From the NCBI GenBank assembly GCA_050944475.1, contig JBMNRD010000002.1, forward strand, positions 1 to 64,000: a stretch of DNA of 64,000 nucleotides, in the 5' to 3' direction. How positions within the stretch are numbered: position 1 is the stretch's first letter; each line of letters begins with the position of its first letter. Made by a program: the position numbers and the translations under genes. This DNA is from RGIG5612 sp050944475. Its GTDB lineage: Bacteria; Bacillota; Clostridia; Lachnospirales; Lachnospiraceae. This document shows, in pieces, positions 25,996-34,246 of the stretch. Under the pieces are notes generated by a model. That model was given only the letters and a program-made list of their open reading frames with translations. It was not told where the DNA came from and did no database searches.

Positions 25996-27633
25996 TTGGC
26001 TGGAGAAAAGAAAAACAATTTCATGGTGCAGGGCGCCGTATTGGGCATGTCATCAATTCTTGTGAGATTGATCGGCATTCTTTATCGTGTCCCTTTAAAT
26101 AATATCTTAGGAGAAAAAGGCGCAGCTTATTACGGGGTGGCTTTTGATGTCTATTCCATATTGCTTTTGTTATCTTCTTACAGCCTTCCGCTGGCGGTAT
26201 CAAAAATGGTTTCGGCTCGCGTTGCCGTGGGGCAGTTCAAGAATACCAGGAAGGTTTTCAGGTACGCAATCTGCTTTGCGCTCATTTGTGCAACAGCGGC
26301 TTTTTGTATTACATTCTTCGGGGCGGATTTGTTTGCAAAGACTCTTAATTATCCGCACAGTGCGCTGGCATTGAGGGTTCTTTCACCGGCACTGATAATT
26401 CTTTCCGTTTTAGGAGTTTTAAGGGGCTTTTTCCAGGGACTCGGTACAATGGTTCCCACGGCTTTTTCCAATATAATCGAGCAGATAATAAACGCAATTG
26501 TCAGTCTTGTGGCGGCGACTATGCTTTATAAGACGGCGGTTTCGGCTACAGATGCGGAAAAGGCGGCAAGGGGAGCTGCCGGCGGCACGCTCGGAACCGT
26601 AATCGGAGCCCTCGCAGCCTTAATTTTCATGTTTGTTATTTTTGTCTTATATAGAAAAAAGCTTATTATACGGGTAAAAACGGATGAGACTGTAGATGAA
26701 ATTGCCGGCAGAGATATTCTGAGGGTTCTTGTACTAACCATAGTTCCCGTGATATTAAGCACAACCATTTATAATTTGAGCAGCCTTATTGATATGGGCA
26801 TATTCAGCAATCTGATGAAAAGGCGAGGAGAGCTTTCAGACACAATAGATACCCTGACGGGAATGTTTACCGGCAATTACAGGCTTATTGTAAATGTGCC
26901 CATTGCCCTTGCAAGTGCGCTTGCGTCCTCACTTATACCCAGCATAGTTAAATCCATGGCAAGGAAGAGCAGGGGACAGGTAATACGTAAAATTGATTCT
27001 TCAATTAAGCTGACAATGATGATTGCTTTTCCTTGTGCGGTAGGAATAGGCGTTCTTGCCAAGCCCATAGTTAACCTGCTGTTTCCTTCGAGTGTTGACC
27101 CCGGTCGTGTTGCCCTGATGCTGATGATTGGCTGCATAAGCGTTGTGCTGTACAGTTTGTCCACAATTACAAATTCTATTTTGCAGGGAATTGATAAAAT
27201 GAGCGTCCCGGTTAAGCACTCGGCCATAGCGTTGGCTTCACACGTGGGCTTCCTTGTAATTGCTATGCTTCTTACTGATTACAATATTTTCTGCGTTGTG
27301 GTGGCGGATGTGATTTTTGCACTTATAGTATGTTTCTTAAACCACAGGTCTATACGGAAATATTTAGGCTACAGACAGGAGATGAAGAAAACTTTTATCC
27401 TTCCGGCGGTGTGTGCCCTGATAATGGGAGCGGCGGCTTTTTTTATCTACAGGCTGCTTTATTTCCTGTTCGGCAGCAATACGGTCTCCGTGCTCATATC
27501 CATTCTGACGGCGATTATTATATATGGCATGCTGCTGCTTTTGTTTAATGTTATCGATGAAGAAGAACTTGGCATGGTTCCAAAGGGTGAGACGCTTGCG
27601 CGGCTGGCAAAAAAGCTTCACTTGATGAGATAA
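25996..27633 (+). CDS. Polysaccharide flippase, MurJ/SpoVB/YtgP-like (MOP superfamily)
   Basis: The 545-residue protein has about 14 hydrophobic segments and the N-terminal pattern GMSSILVRLIGILYRVPL typical of the YtgP/SpoVB group. Members export lipid-linked wall precursors, so a lipid II flippase role is plausible but not proven. TTG at 25996 is the start, with AGAGGGG 5 bases upstream. It follows ybeY by 22 bases. Confidence 0.88.
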   Translation: MAGEKKNNFMVQGAVLGMSSILVRLIGILYRVPLNNILGEKGAAYYGVAFDVYSILLLLSSYSLPLAVSKMVSARVAVGQFKNTRKVFRYAICFALICATAAFCITFFGADLFAKTLNYPHSALALRVLSPALIILSVLGVLRGFFQGLGTMVPTAFSNIIEQIINAIVSLVAATMLYKTAVSATDAEKAARGAAGGTLGTVIGALAALIFMFVIFVLYRKKLIIRVKTDETVDEIAGRDILRVLVLTIVPVILSTTIYNLSSLIDMGIFSNLMKRRGELSDTIDTLTGMFTGNYRLIVNVPIALASALASSLIPSIVKSMARKSRGQVIRKIDSSIKLTMMIAFPCAVGIGVLAKPIVNLLFPSSVDPGRVALMLMIGCISVVLYSLSTITNSILQGIDKMSVPVKHSAIALASHVGFLVIAMLLTDYNIFCVVVADVIFALIVCFLNHRSIRKYLGYRQEMKKTFILPAVCALIMGAAAFFIYRLLYFLFGSNTVSVLISILTAIIIYGMLLLLFNVIDEEELGMVPKGETLARLAKKLHLMR

Positions 27634-27674
27634 TCCGGGTTTAAAATTCTATCGAGATGTGATAGTATTATCGT

Positions 27675-27983
27675 ATGATATCTTGGAATGAAAAATTGTT
27701 CCTCGGCCGTTATGCGGCCATGGACAAACGCAAGATAATATCTAATTTAAGCGCCCGCAAATCACATTTCGGAGTGTATGCGATTGTTCTTGCTACAAAC
27801 GAAAAGGATCTTCTGGACGTTATATCGGCTTTTTTCCTTAAAGATGCAAGATATCATAAAAAAAACATTGAAGTGGTAGGGCTGGCGATAGGCAGGGATG
27901 AGGCCTTTGAGGTTGTCCGGGACATCATAACGGAGGTTTATGATAAAACCGGCGGATTTGACGTAAGGGGCTTTTTTTCATGA
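27675..27983 (+). CDS. Conserved-looking hypothetical protein, 102 residues
   Basis: I do not recognise this family. The protein is soluble, mixed alpha/beta in appearance, with no Cys, no signal peptide and no nucleotide motif. The middle (residues about 33-80) has alternating hydrophobic strands and a helix. ATG 27675 has no clear ribosome site. The stop overlaps the DUF2953 gene by 4 bases, so it is very likely a real, co-translated gene. Confidence 0.75.
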   Translation: MISWNEKLFLGRYAAMDKRKIISNLSARKSHFGVYAIVLATNEKDLLDVISAFFLKDARYHKKNIEVVGLAIGRDEAFEVVRDIITEVYDKTGGFDVRGFFS

Positions 27984-28792
27984 ACGCACTCAAGGTTGTT
28001 GCAATAGTGATTGGCGCCCTGATGGCATTTGCGGTATTTATTTTGCTGCTGATAATTTTCCTGCCCGCAACCTATCGTTTTACTGTTGCAGGGAAAAATG
28101 AGAAAACAGCTTTCACGGCAAGAGTGCGTATTTTAGGCGGCTTTATAAGCGCCATCGGCGGACTTGATGCAGGCTCACTCGAATATAGTATAAGGTTGAT
28201 CGGCATCAGGATTCACAAGGGTAGTTTTAAAGAAGAAGAAATGTCCGATATAACCGGCAAGAAAGGCCGAAACGGAGAAGCCGCGGGAGAGCCGGGAGAT
28301 AGGCAGACTGCAAACGGTGAGTCCGGAAAGTCTGAGAAAGATGCCGCGGAAGTGTCAGAATCGAAAACAGAAAAGCTGAAGGGCAGGCTGCAAGGATGGC
28401 TTGATAAAGCAAAAGAACAATGGAACACTTTTAAAAATATTAAATACGTGCTGGGGGCTCCCGTAACCACCCGTGCGTGGCAATATTTAAAGGTACAGCT
28501 GTTTAGGCTTCTTGAGCATATTAAACCTGTGCAGGTAAAGGGAGACGTGGAGTTCGGAACCAAGGATCCCGCATTGACCGCTCAAATATACGGGGTTTCC
28601 GGACATCTGGCCGCATTGATAGACGATAAGCTTATGATTATTCCCGACTTGGAGGCATCACAGGAATATATAACAACAAATATTATAATAAAAGGAAGAA
28701 TTTTTCTTTGTGTTGTGTTATTATTTATCTGTAGAGTTTACGGAAATAGGGACATCAGACGCGTTTTAAGATATAAAAGGAGGAATCTGTAA
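27980..28792 (+). CDS. DUF2953 domain protein (YtfI-like)
   Basis: The 270-residue protein has an N-terminal membrane segment (residues about 5-30), a central charged, low-complexity linker (about 90-135) rich in Gly, Glu, Lys and Ser, and a C-terminal domain of the DUF2953 type with another hydrophobic stretch near residue 240. In Bacillus the homologue YtfI is next to ytfJ (gerW), as here, and belongs to sporulation regulons. The gene also occurs in non-sporulating Clostridia, so sporulation cannot be concluded. It overlaps both neighbours. Confidence 0.82.
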   Translation: MNALKVVAIVIGALMAFAVFILLLIIFLPATYRFTVAGKNEKTAFTARVRILGGFISAIGGLDAGSLEYSIRLIGIRIHKGSFKEEEMSDITGKKGRNGEAAGEPGDRQTANGESGKSEKDAAEVSESKTEKLKGRLQGWLDKAKEQWNTFKNIKYVLGAPVTTRAWQYLKVQLFRLLEHIKPVQVKGDVEFGTKDPALTAQIYGVSGHLAALIDDKLMIIPDLEASQEYITTNIIIKGRIFLCVVLLFICRVYGNRDIRRVLRYKRRNL

Positions 28793-29148
28793 TGGCAGAG
28801 CATTTTGAAAAGACGGTTGAGGCATTAATGAACGGGGTGGAGAAACATTTTTCTTCAAAAACCATAATCGGTGAACCCATAAAGATTGATGATGCCATTA
28901 TTTTCCCGATGGTGGACGTGTCCTTCGGCATTGCCGCAGGCTCCTTTGTTCAGGAACGCAAGAACAACGAAGCCGGCGGGGTAGGCGCAAAGATGTCCCC
29001 TTCGGCAGTGCTTGTAATTCAAAACGGCACTTCCCGCATAATAAATATTAAAGACAGGGATGCCCTGAATAAGATTATCGACCTTGTGCCTGAGTTGGTT
29101 GACAAGGTTTATGATTGGATGAACAGACGGGAAGGGGAGCAGAAGTAA
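28792..29148 (+). CDS. gerW: GerW family (YtfJ) protein
   Basis: The 118-residue protein matches GerW/YtfJ in length and in blocks such as TIIGEPIKIDDAIIFPMVDV (residues about 24-43) and a Gly/Ala-rich loop before SPSAVLVI. In spore formers it supports germination; in others its role is unknown. The ATG overlaps the stop of the DUF2953 gene (TAATG). It ends the operon that faces rpmB. Confidence 0.92.
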   Translation: MAEHFEKTVEALMNGVEKHFSSKTIIGEPIKIDDAIIFPMVDVSFGIAAGSFVQERKNNEAGGVGAKMSPSAVLVIQNGTSRIINIKDRDALNKIIDLVPELVDKVYDWMNRREGEQK

Positions 29149-29198
29149 TTCACTTGTCACCTTCGCAGATAATGTATGCCGTGCTGCCCCATGGCATG

Positions 29199-29233
29199 AA
29201 AAAAGGCTATCACCTTTCTTAAGTGACAGCCTT
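29199..29233 (-). terminator. Terminator of rpmB (may also act on gerW)
   Basis: An 11-bp stem with one wobble pair (29203-29213 with 29223-29233) is followed on the minus strand by six T residues. On the plus strand the stem has an A-C mismatch and only CTTACTT follows, so it mainly serves rpmB. Confidence 0.8.
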
Positions 29234-29253
29234 ACTTAATTATTAAATAAATA

Positions 29254-29439
29254 TTAAGCTTTTTCAACTCTGCCGGATTTCAAGCAAGAAGTACAAACAT
29301 GCATTTTCTTGGCACCACCCGCAGTTTTAACGCGGACGGACTTTATATTTGATTTCCAAATTTTGTTTGAACGTCTATGAGAGTGGCTGACAGCGTTTCC
29401 GAAATGGACGCCTTTACCACAAATATTACATTTTGCCAT
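29254..29439 (-). CDS. rpmB: 50S ribosomal protein L28
   Basis: The 61-residue protein starts MAKCNICGKG and has the L28 block SHSHRRSNKIWKSNI near residue 18. Four cysteines in two CxxC pairs (CNIC and CTSC) indicate the zinc-binding form. AAGGAGG lies 9 bases before the start on the minus strand. It is a single-gene unit divergent from the Asp23-fakA operon. Confidence 0.97.
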   Translation of the reverse strand: MAKCNICGKGVHFGNAVSHSHRRSNKIWKSNIKSVRVKTAGGAKKMHVCTSCLKSGRVEKA

Positions 29440-29487
29440 TGGTACGCACCTCCTTGCATATTACTCTCGCACATAAGCACGGTTGAC

Positions 29488-29516
29488 ATTTTAGCAGAAA
29501 GATTTTCTTAATGCAA
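29488..29516 (-). promoter_or_regulatory. Promoter of rpmB
   Basis: On the minus strand TTGCAT (29516-29511) and an extended -10 TGCTAAAAT (ending 29488) are separated by 17 bases, giving a leader of about 42 bases. Confidence 0.8.
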
Positions 29517-29561
29517 GAGGAAATATATAATTTAATGCTTTTATTTTTTTAAGTTTTAGGG

Positions 29562-29567
29562 TATAAT
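29562..29567 (+). promoter_or_regulatory. Candidate -10 for the Asp23-fakA operon
   Basis: TATAAT lies 62 bases before the Asp23 start; the -35 region (TTTTAT) is a poor match. Confidence 0.45.
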
Positions 29568-29628
29568 CTCATAGCTTTGCTAATGATGCTTTTACATTGA
29601 TTTTCAGAAAGCAGATCGGAGAACAATC

Positions 29629-29985
29629 ATGAACGGTGGTTTCAGTACTAACTATGGAAATGTCGTCATAAATGACAAGGTGATCGCCAGAATGGCGGGG
29701 CTGACAGCCCTCGGGTGCTTCGGTATAGTCGGAATGGCGGCACTCAGCAAAAGAGACGGTCTTGTGAAGATTCTTACAAGGGACAGTGTTTCCAAGGGAA
29801 TCAGAGTAACTTTTGAAGACCAGGAGATTTCTATAGATTTCCATGTGATTATTGCTTATGGTGTTGCTGTTTCTGCGGTTGCCGAGAATCTTGTGTCAAA
29901 CGTTAAATATACAATCGAGAATGCTACCGGGTTTAAGGTGCGCGAAATAAACATCTTTGTTGAAGGTGTAAGGGTTATTGATTAA
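29629..29985 (+). CDS. Asp23/Gls24 family envelope stress response protein
   Basis: The 118-residue protein fits the Asp23/Gls24 (YloU-like) family, with GNVVINDKVIARMAGLTAL near the N-terminus and VREINIFVEGVRV at the end. YloU-like genes typically lie directly upstream of the DAK2-domain gene fakA, as here. Related proteins line the inner face of the cell membrane. fakA follows after 14 bases. Confidence 0.92.
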   Translation: MNGGFSTNYGNVVINDKVIARMAGLTALGCFGIVGMAALSKRDGLVKILTRDSVSKGIRVTFEDQEISIDFHVIIAYGVAVSAVAENLVSNVKYTIENATGFKVREINIFVEGVRVID

Positions 29986-29999
29986 GGAGGACTGTAATA

Positions 30000-31667
30000 G
30001 TGCTTGAGACTATCGATGCCGGAACACTGAAGCGGATGTTTCTTGCCGGCGTAAACAATCTGGAAGCCAAAAAAGCCTGGATAAATGAATTGAATGTCTT
30101 TCCGGTCCCTGATGGTGATACCGGAACCAATATGACATTGACATTGATGTCTGCTGTCAGGGAATTGAACGGATTAAATGATACGGCGTCCATTGAGGAT
30201 ATCTGCAAAAAAATTTCCATGGGGACCCTTAAAGGCGCCAGAGGAAATTCGGGCGTAATCATGTCGCAGCTGTGCCGCGGTTTTACGAAAGTGGCCGAGT
30301 CCGCCGGCAGAATTGACAAATCTGTTATTGCCAGGGGCTTTGAGCATGCCGTATCTACAGCATACAAGGCTGTTATGAAGCCGAAAGAGGGCACTATTCT
30401 CACCGTTGCGAAGGCGGCTGCGAATAAGGCTATGGAGTTGGAGAATAAGGACATTTCAATGGAAGAATACTTTCTGGCTATAATTAAATACGCTGACTTC
30501 ATTCTGGGGAAGACACCCAACATGTTGCCGGTGCTTAAGGAGGCCGGGGTAGTGGATTCCGGCGGGCAGGGGCTTGTCGAATTCATGAAAGGTGCCTTTG
30601 AGGGCTACAAGGGAAATGATGCTTCCTTTGAAACAGTTGCATCCTCAGCCGGCGTTGCGCCCGTTAAATCCGGAGAAGTTGATTCATCACGGATTTCTAC
30701 CGCGGATATAAAGTTCGGTTATTGCACAGAGTTTATAATCATGACCGAAGAGAAATTTACAGACAGAAATGAAGCCGAGCTGAAGTCATACCTTGATTCT
30801 ATTGGTGATTCCATAGTTGTTGTTTCTATGGACGGCATTGTGAAGGTTCATGTCCATACAAACCATCCGGGCGATGCATTTGAGAAAGGCCTGACCTACG
30901 GACAGCTGACCAGCATGAAAGTAGACAATCTGTGGGAGGAACATAACGAGAAGGTAATCAAGGAAACCGCAAAGAACGTGGCCGCTGTCGAAGCTGCCGG
31001 TTTGCGTAAGAAATACGGATTTGTTGCCGTTTGTGCCGGGGAAGGGCTTATCGGGATTTACAAGGAGCTGGGAGCCGATGAAATTATCTCCGGCGGACAG
31101 ACCATGAATCCAAGCACGGAGGACATCATGGCTGCCATTGACAGGGTAAATTCGGAAACAGTATTTGTACTTCCCAATAACAGCAATATCATAATGGCTG
31201 CCCAGCAGGCGGTTGAACTCTATGAGGGGAAGAATATTGTGATTATCCCCACAAAGACGGTTGTTCAGGGAATCAGTGCTCTTATTAATTTTCTGCCGGA
31301 TGAGAATGCAGATGAGAATACTGCCTTAATGACTGATGCGATCGGCCAGGTAAAGACTGCCGAGGTTACCCATGCAGTCCGGGATACGGAACTTTGGGGA
31401 AAGACCATCCAAAACGGAGATTATATGGGAATCGGGCAGGGGACTATTCTTTCAGCCGGAAGTGTATTGATGAATGTTACTCTTGAGACCATCCGTAAAA
31501 TGGCGGACAAGGATTCCGACATGATTACCATTTTCTATGGCAGGGATATTACCGAGGAGGATGCCATGGAAATAGCAGGTGTAATAGAAGATGAGTTTGA
31601 GCGGGCAGAGGTCGATGTAGTATACGGAGGCCAGCCTGTGTATTATTATTTCATTTCTGTGGAGTAA
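30000..31667 (+). CDS. fakA: DAK2 domain fatty acid kinase subunit FakA
   Basis: The 555-residue protein has an N-terminal DhaK/DAK2 kinase domain with the Mg-ATP aspartates in PVPDGDTGTNM (residues about 35-45) and GNSGVIMSQ near residue 82, followed by a long C-terminal DegV-linked region. FakA with FakB phosphorylates fatty acids for phospholipid synthesis. GTG at 30000 is chosen because AAGGAGG ends 9 bases upstream. recG, often next in Firmicutes, is not here. Confidence 0.93.
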   Translation: MLETIDAGTLKRMFLAGVNNLEAKKAWINELNVFPVPDGDTGTNMTLTLMSAVRELNGLNDTASIEDICKKISMGTLKGARGNSGVIMSQLCRGFTKVAESAGRIDKSVIARGFEHAVSTAYKAVMKPKEGTILTVAKAAANKAMELENKDISMEEYFLAIIKYADFILGKTPNMLPVLKEAGVVDSGGQGLVEFMKGAFEGYKGNDASFETVASSAGVAPVKSGEVDSSRISTADIKFGYCTEFIIMTEEKFTDRNEAELKSYLDSIGDSIVVVSMDGIVKVHVHTNHPGDAFEKGLTYGQLTSMKVDNLWEEHNEKVIKETAKNVAAVEAAGLRKKYGFVAVCAGEGLIGIYKELGADEIISGGQTMNPSTEDIMAAIDRVNSETVFVLPNNSNIIMAAQQAVELYEGKNIVIIPTKTVVQGISALINFLPDENADENTALMTDAIGQVKTAEVTHAVRDTELWGKTIQNGDYMGIGQGTILSAGSVLMNVTLETIRKMADKDSDMITIFYGRDITEEDAMEIAGVIEDEFERAEVDVVYGGQPVYYYFISVE

Positions 31668-31694
31668 TTTGTTTTTATACATAACAATCAAAAG

Positions 31695-31740
31695 CTGCTG
31701 CTCGGTGCTGACCATCTCATGCAGCAGTTTTTATTTGTTT
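31695..31740 (+). terminator. Intrinsic terminator after fakA
   Basis: A 7-bp perfect core (31695-31701 with 31721-31727), extended by A-T pairs, is followed by a T-rich tail (TTTTTATTTGTTT). Confidence 0.75.
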
Positions 31741-31760
31741 AAAAAGCATTTTTTTACATA

Positions 31761-31787
31761 TTGACAGTTTTTTGTAAAAAATATACT
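31761..31787 (+). promoter_or_regulatory. Promoter of trmK, very close to the start codon
   Basis: TTGACA (31761-31766) is followed after 15 bases by TATACT (31782-31787). Transcription would begin about 31794, only some 6 bases before the ATG. Confidence 0.6.
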
Positions 31788-31799
31788 CTTTAAAAGGAA

Positions 31800-32282
31800 A
31801 TGGGGATCTCAAAACGATTGAAACAGATAGCAGACCTGGTTTCACCGGGGAATATTGTGGCGGATATAGGTACGGATCACGGTCATGTGCCCATATATCT
31901 GTTGCAAAACAACATATGTCCTAAGGTTTATGCAATGGACCTTAGCAGAAACTCGCTTAATAAGGCAATTAAAAGTGCCGGCAGGTTCGGACTGACCGGG
32001 CGTATGGAGTGCCGGCTTTCCGACGGACTTGAAAAGCTCAGTCCGGGGGAAGCGCGGACAATCATTATTTCCGGGATGGGCGGAATATTGATGACAAGGA
32101 TTCTTTCCGCGCGGCCGGATGTTGTATCCGGAGTTGAGGAGCTGATTTTGTCGCCACACAGGGACGCGGCGCTTGTCAGGGAATTCTTAGAAAACAATAA
32201 TTTTCGAATCATATTCGATGATGTGATAAGGGACAAAAAAAAGGAATACGTCATTCTTAAGGCGATTAACAAATCCGGTTAA
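31800..32282 (+). CDS. trmK: tRNA (adenine(22)-N(1))-methyltransferase TrmK, short form
   Basis: The 160-residue protein begins MGISKRLKQIADLV and has the SAM site VADIGTDHGHVPIYLL (residues about 20-35) and the IISGMGG block near residue 97, all characteristic of TrmK (DUF633). Usual family members are about 225-240 residues; the C-terminal helical domain is absent and no continuation is visible in other frames after the stop. It may be a natural short form or a truncated gene. AAGGA is only 2 bases from the ATG. Confidence 0.82.
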   Translation: MGISKRLKQIADLVSPGNIVADIGTDHGHVPIYLLQNNICPKVYAMDLSRNSLNKAIKSAGRFGLTGRMECRLSDGLEKLSPGEARTIIISGMGGILMTRILSARPDVVSGVEELILSPHRDAALVREFLENNNFRIIFDDVIRDKKKEYVILKAINKSG

Positions 32283-32391
32283 ATATAGTCTTTTTTATTT
32301 TTCCGCTTCCTTGTCCGCAAGTGCATTTAACGGCTTTCGTTATGAGAAAAAAGCGAGGCTGCAAGCCTTGTATGCGGCCGTATGAATTTCC

Positions 32392-32419
32392 TTGAAATAT
32401 CTCCAAAAAAAGTTATAAT
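32392..32419 (+). promoter_or_regulatory. Promoter of rnpB
   Basis: TTGAAA (32392-32397) and TATAAT (32414-32419) are 16 bases apart; the predicted start about 32426 coincides with the 5' strand of RNase P helix P1. Confidence 0.85.
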
Positions 32420-32426
32420 ACATATC

Positions 32427-32764
32427 TGAGCAGGGTGAATGGTCGCGCTGACTTTGTCAGTGAGGAAAGTCCGGGCTTCATAGGGCAGGATGCCGGATAA
32501 CGTCCGGCGGGAGTGATCCCAGGACCAGTGCAACAGAAAATATACCGCCGGGCTCTGCCCGGTAAGGGTGAAATGGCAGTGTAAGAGACTACCGCCTTGC
32601 CGGTAACGGCAAGGGCAGTGTAAACTCCATCCGAAGCAAGACCAAGCAGGAAACGCTATGAGGCTGCCCGTCCAGTTTCCAGGTGGGTCGCGAAGATTTT
32701 GCCGGTAACGGTAAAACAAGATAGATGGCCATTCTCGACAGAACCCGGCTTACAGCCCTGCTCA
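32427..32764 (+). ncRNA. rnpB: RNase P RNA
   Basis: This RNA is the catalytic subunit that matures tRNA 5' ends. Conserved core elements are visible in order: GAGGAAAGTCCGGGC (about 32461), the CAGTGCAACAGAAA segment, GAGACTACCGCC, and ACAGAACCCGGCTTACAG near the 3' end. Helix P1 is formed by TGAGCAGGG (32427-32435) pairing with CCCTGCTCA (32756-32764), which sets the ends. No terminator follows before the next gene. Confidence 0.95.
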
Positions 32765-32793
32765 TAGACAGTTTACTTTGAAACGGAGTTGTT

Positions 32794-34245
32794 ATGGATA
32801 AGATTAAAATGCAGACTCCCCTTGTTGAGATGGACGGGGATGAAATGGCTCGTGTTCTGTGGAAGCTGGTCAAGCAGGAGCTTATAGCGCCGTTCATCGA
32901 TCTTAAGACCGAGTATTATGATTTGGGCCTAAAAAACAGGGACCTGACCGGAGACGAGGTGACTTATGATGCCGCAAAGGCCGTCAGGAAATACGGCATC
33001 GGAGTTAAATGCGCAACAATTACTCCCAACAGGGCAAGGGCACAGGAATATGATTTAAAGGACATGTATCCCAGTCCCAACGCAACCATAAGGTCAGAGC
33101 TTGACGGTACGGTATTCAGAAGCCCTATTGTCACCGGCTGTATTCAGCCTTATGTCAGAACATGGACTTCTCCGATTACAATTGCCAGGCATGCTTACGG
33201 GGATGTTTATAATGCCTCCGAGCTGGCCGTCAAGGAGCCGGGAAAGGCAGAACTTTCTTTCATCGACAATGGGGGTACAAGAACTTCAAAAAAAATCTTT
33301 GATTTTGCCGGCCCCGGAATATTGCAGGGGCAGTATAACACCGTAGAATCCATAAAAAATTTCGCCGGTTGCTGTTTTAATTATGCGCTTGATACCGGAC
33401 AGGATTTGTGGTTTTCCGCGAAGGACACCGTCTCGAAAGTTTACGACCGGACTTTTAAGGACATTTTTGAGATGCTTTATGAAAATAAGTATAAAGCGTT
33501 ATTTGAAAAGACCGGTATCAAGTATCTATATACCTTGATTGACGATGCAGTCTCGAGAATAATCAGAAGCAAGGGCGGATTTATATTGGCATGCAAGGGC
33601 TATGACGGGGATGTCATGAGTGACATGGTTGCCACTGCCTTCGGGGCACCGGCCATGATGACTTCCGTTCTGATTTCTCCGGATGGAAATTATGAATTTG
33701 AGACGGCGCATGGAACAGTACAAAAACATTACCGCAAATACCTGAATAAGGAGGAAACTTCAACAAATCCGATCGCCACGATATTTGCCTGGACCGGTGC
33801 GCTCCGGAAAAGGGGGGAAATGGACGGCAATGAAGAACTCGTCACATGGGCTGACAAAATGGAGAAGGCCGTCATTGATACAGTTGAGGACGGATATTTG
33901 ACAAAGGATCTTGCCCGGAGTACAGTGTCGGACAGCCCGGCTGTCCTTGGTACGGAAGACTTTATTTCCGTTGTACGCAGGACTTTTGAATCCGAAGGCT
34001 CGACAATAAGAAGTAAAGGCGCAAAAACATTGACACTCTATGAGGAGTTTTTTGACTGCCGCTCTTATAAACGCAAAAAAGAAATATTAAGACAGATGGG
34101 CGGAACCCTGACGGACAAAATGCTCACGGATTTTGCTGTTTCTCTGGATGTCGTAGTGAATGACGGGCCCTTTGATGCCAGATATTTGAGTCTGATGAGA
34201 TGCCTGGACCAAATGGCAAGATTTGAAACGGAAGGGTTAAGATAA
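32794..34245 (+). CDS. icd: NADP-dependent isocitrate dehydrogenase with C-terminal extension
   Basis: The 483-residue enzyme belongs to the eukaryote-like IDP class that converts isocitrate to 2-oxoglutarate. Signatures include PLVEMDGDEM at residues 9-18, the substrate and metal region NYDGDVMSD-like GYDGDVMSD near residue 270, and AHGTV plus STNPIATIFAW near 305-330. Typical members are about 400 residues; here about 84 extra residues (400-483) follow, helical and of unknown function. GGAG lies 7 bases before the ATG. thrC starts one base after the stop. No promoter of its own is apparent. Confidence 0.92.
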   Translation: MDKIKMQTPLVEMDGDEMARVLWKLVKQELIAPFIDLKTEYYDLGLKNRDLTGDEVTYDAAKAVRKYGIGVKCATITPNRARAQEYDLKDMYPSPNATIRSELDGTVFRSPIVTGCIQPYVRTWTSPITIARHAYGDVYNASELAVKEPGKAELSFIDNGGTRTSKKIFDFAGPGILQGQYNTVESIKNFAGCCFNYALDTGQDLWFSAKDTVSKVYDRTFKDIFEMLYENKYKALFEKTGIKYLYTLIDDAVSRIIRSKGGFILACKGYDGDVMSDMVATAFGAPAMMTSVLISPDGNYEFETAHGTVQKHYRKYLNKEETSTNPIATIFAWTGALRKRGEMDGNEELVTWADKMEKAVIDTVEDGYLTKDLARSTVSDSPAVLGTEDFISVVRRTFESEGSTIRSKGAKTLTLYEEFFDCRSYKRKKEILRQMGGTLTDKMLTDFAVSLDVVVNDGPFDARYLSLMRCLDQMARFETEGLR

Positions 34246-34246
34246 C

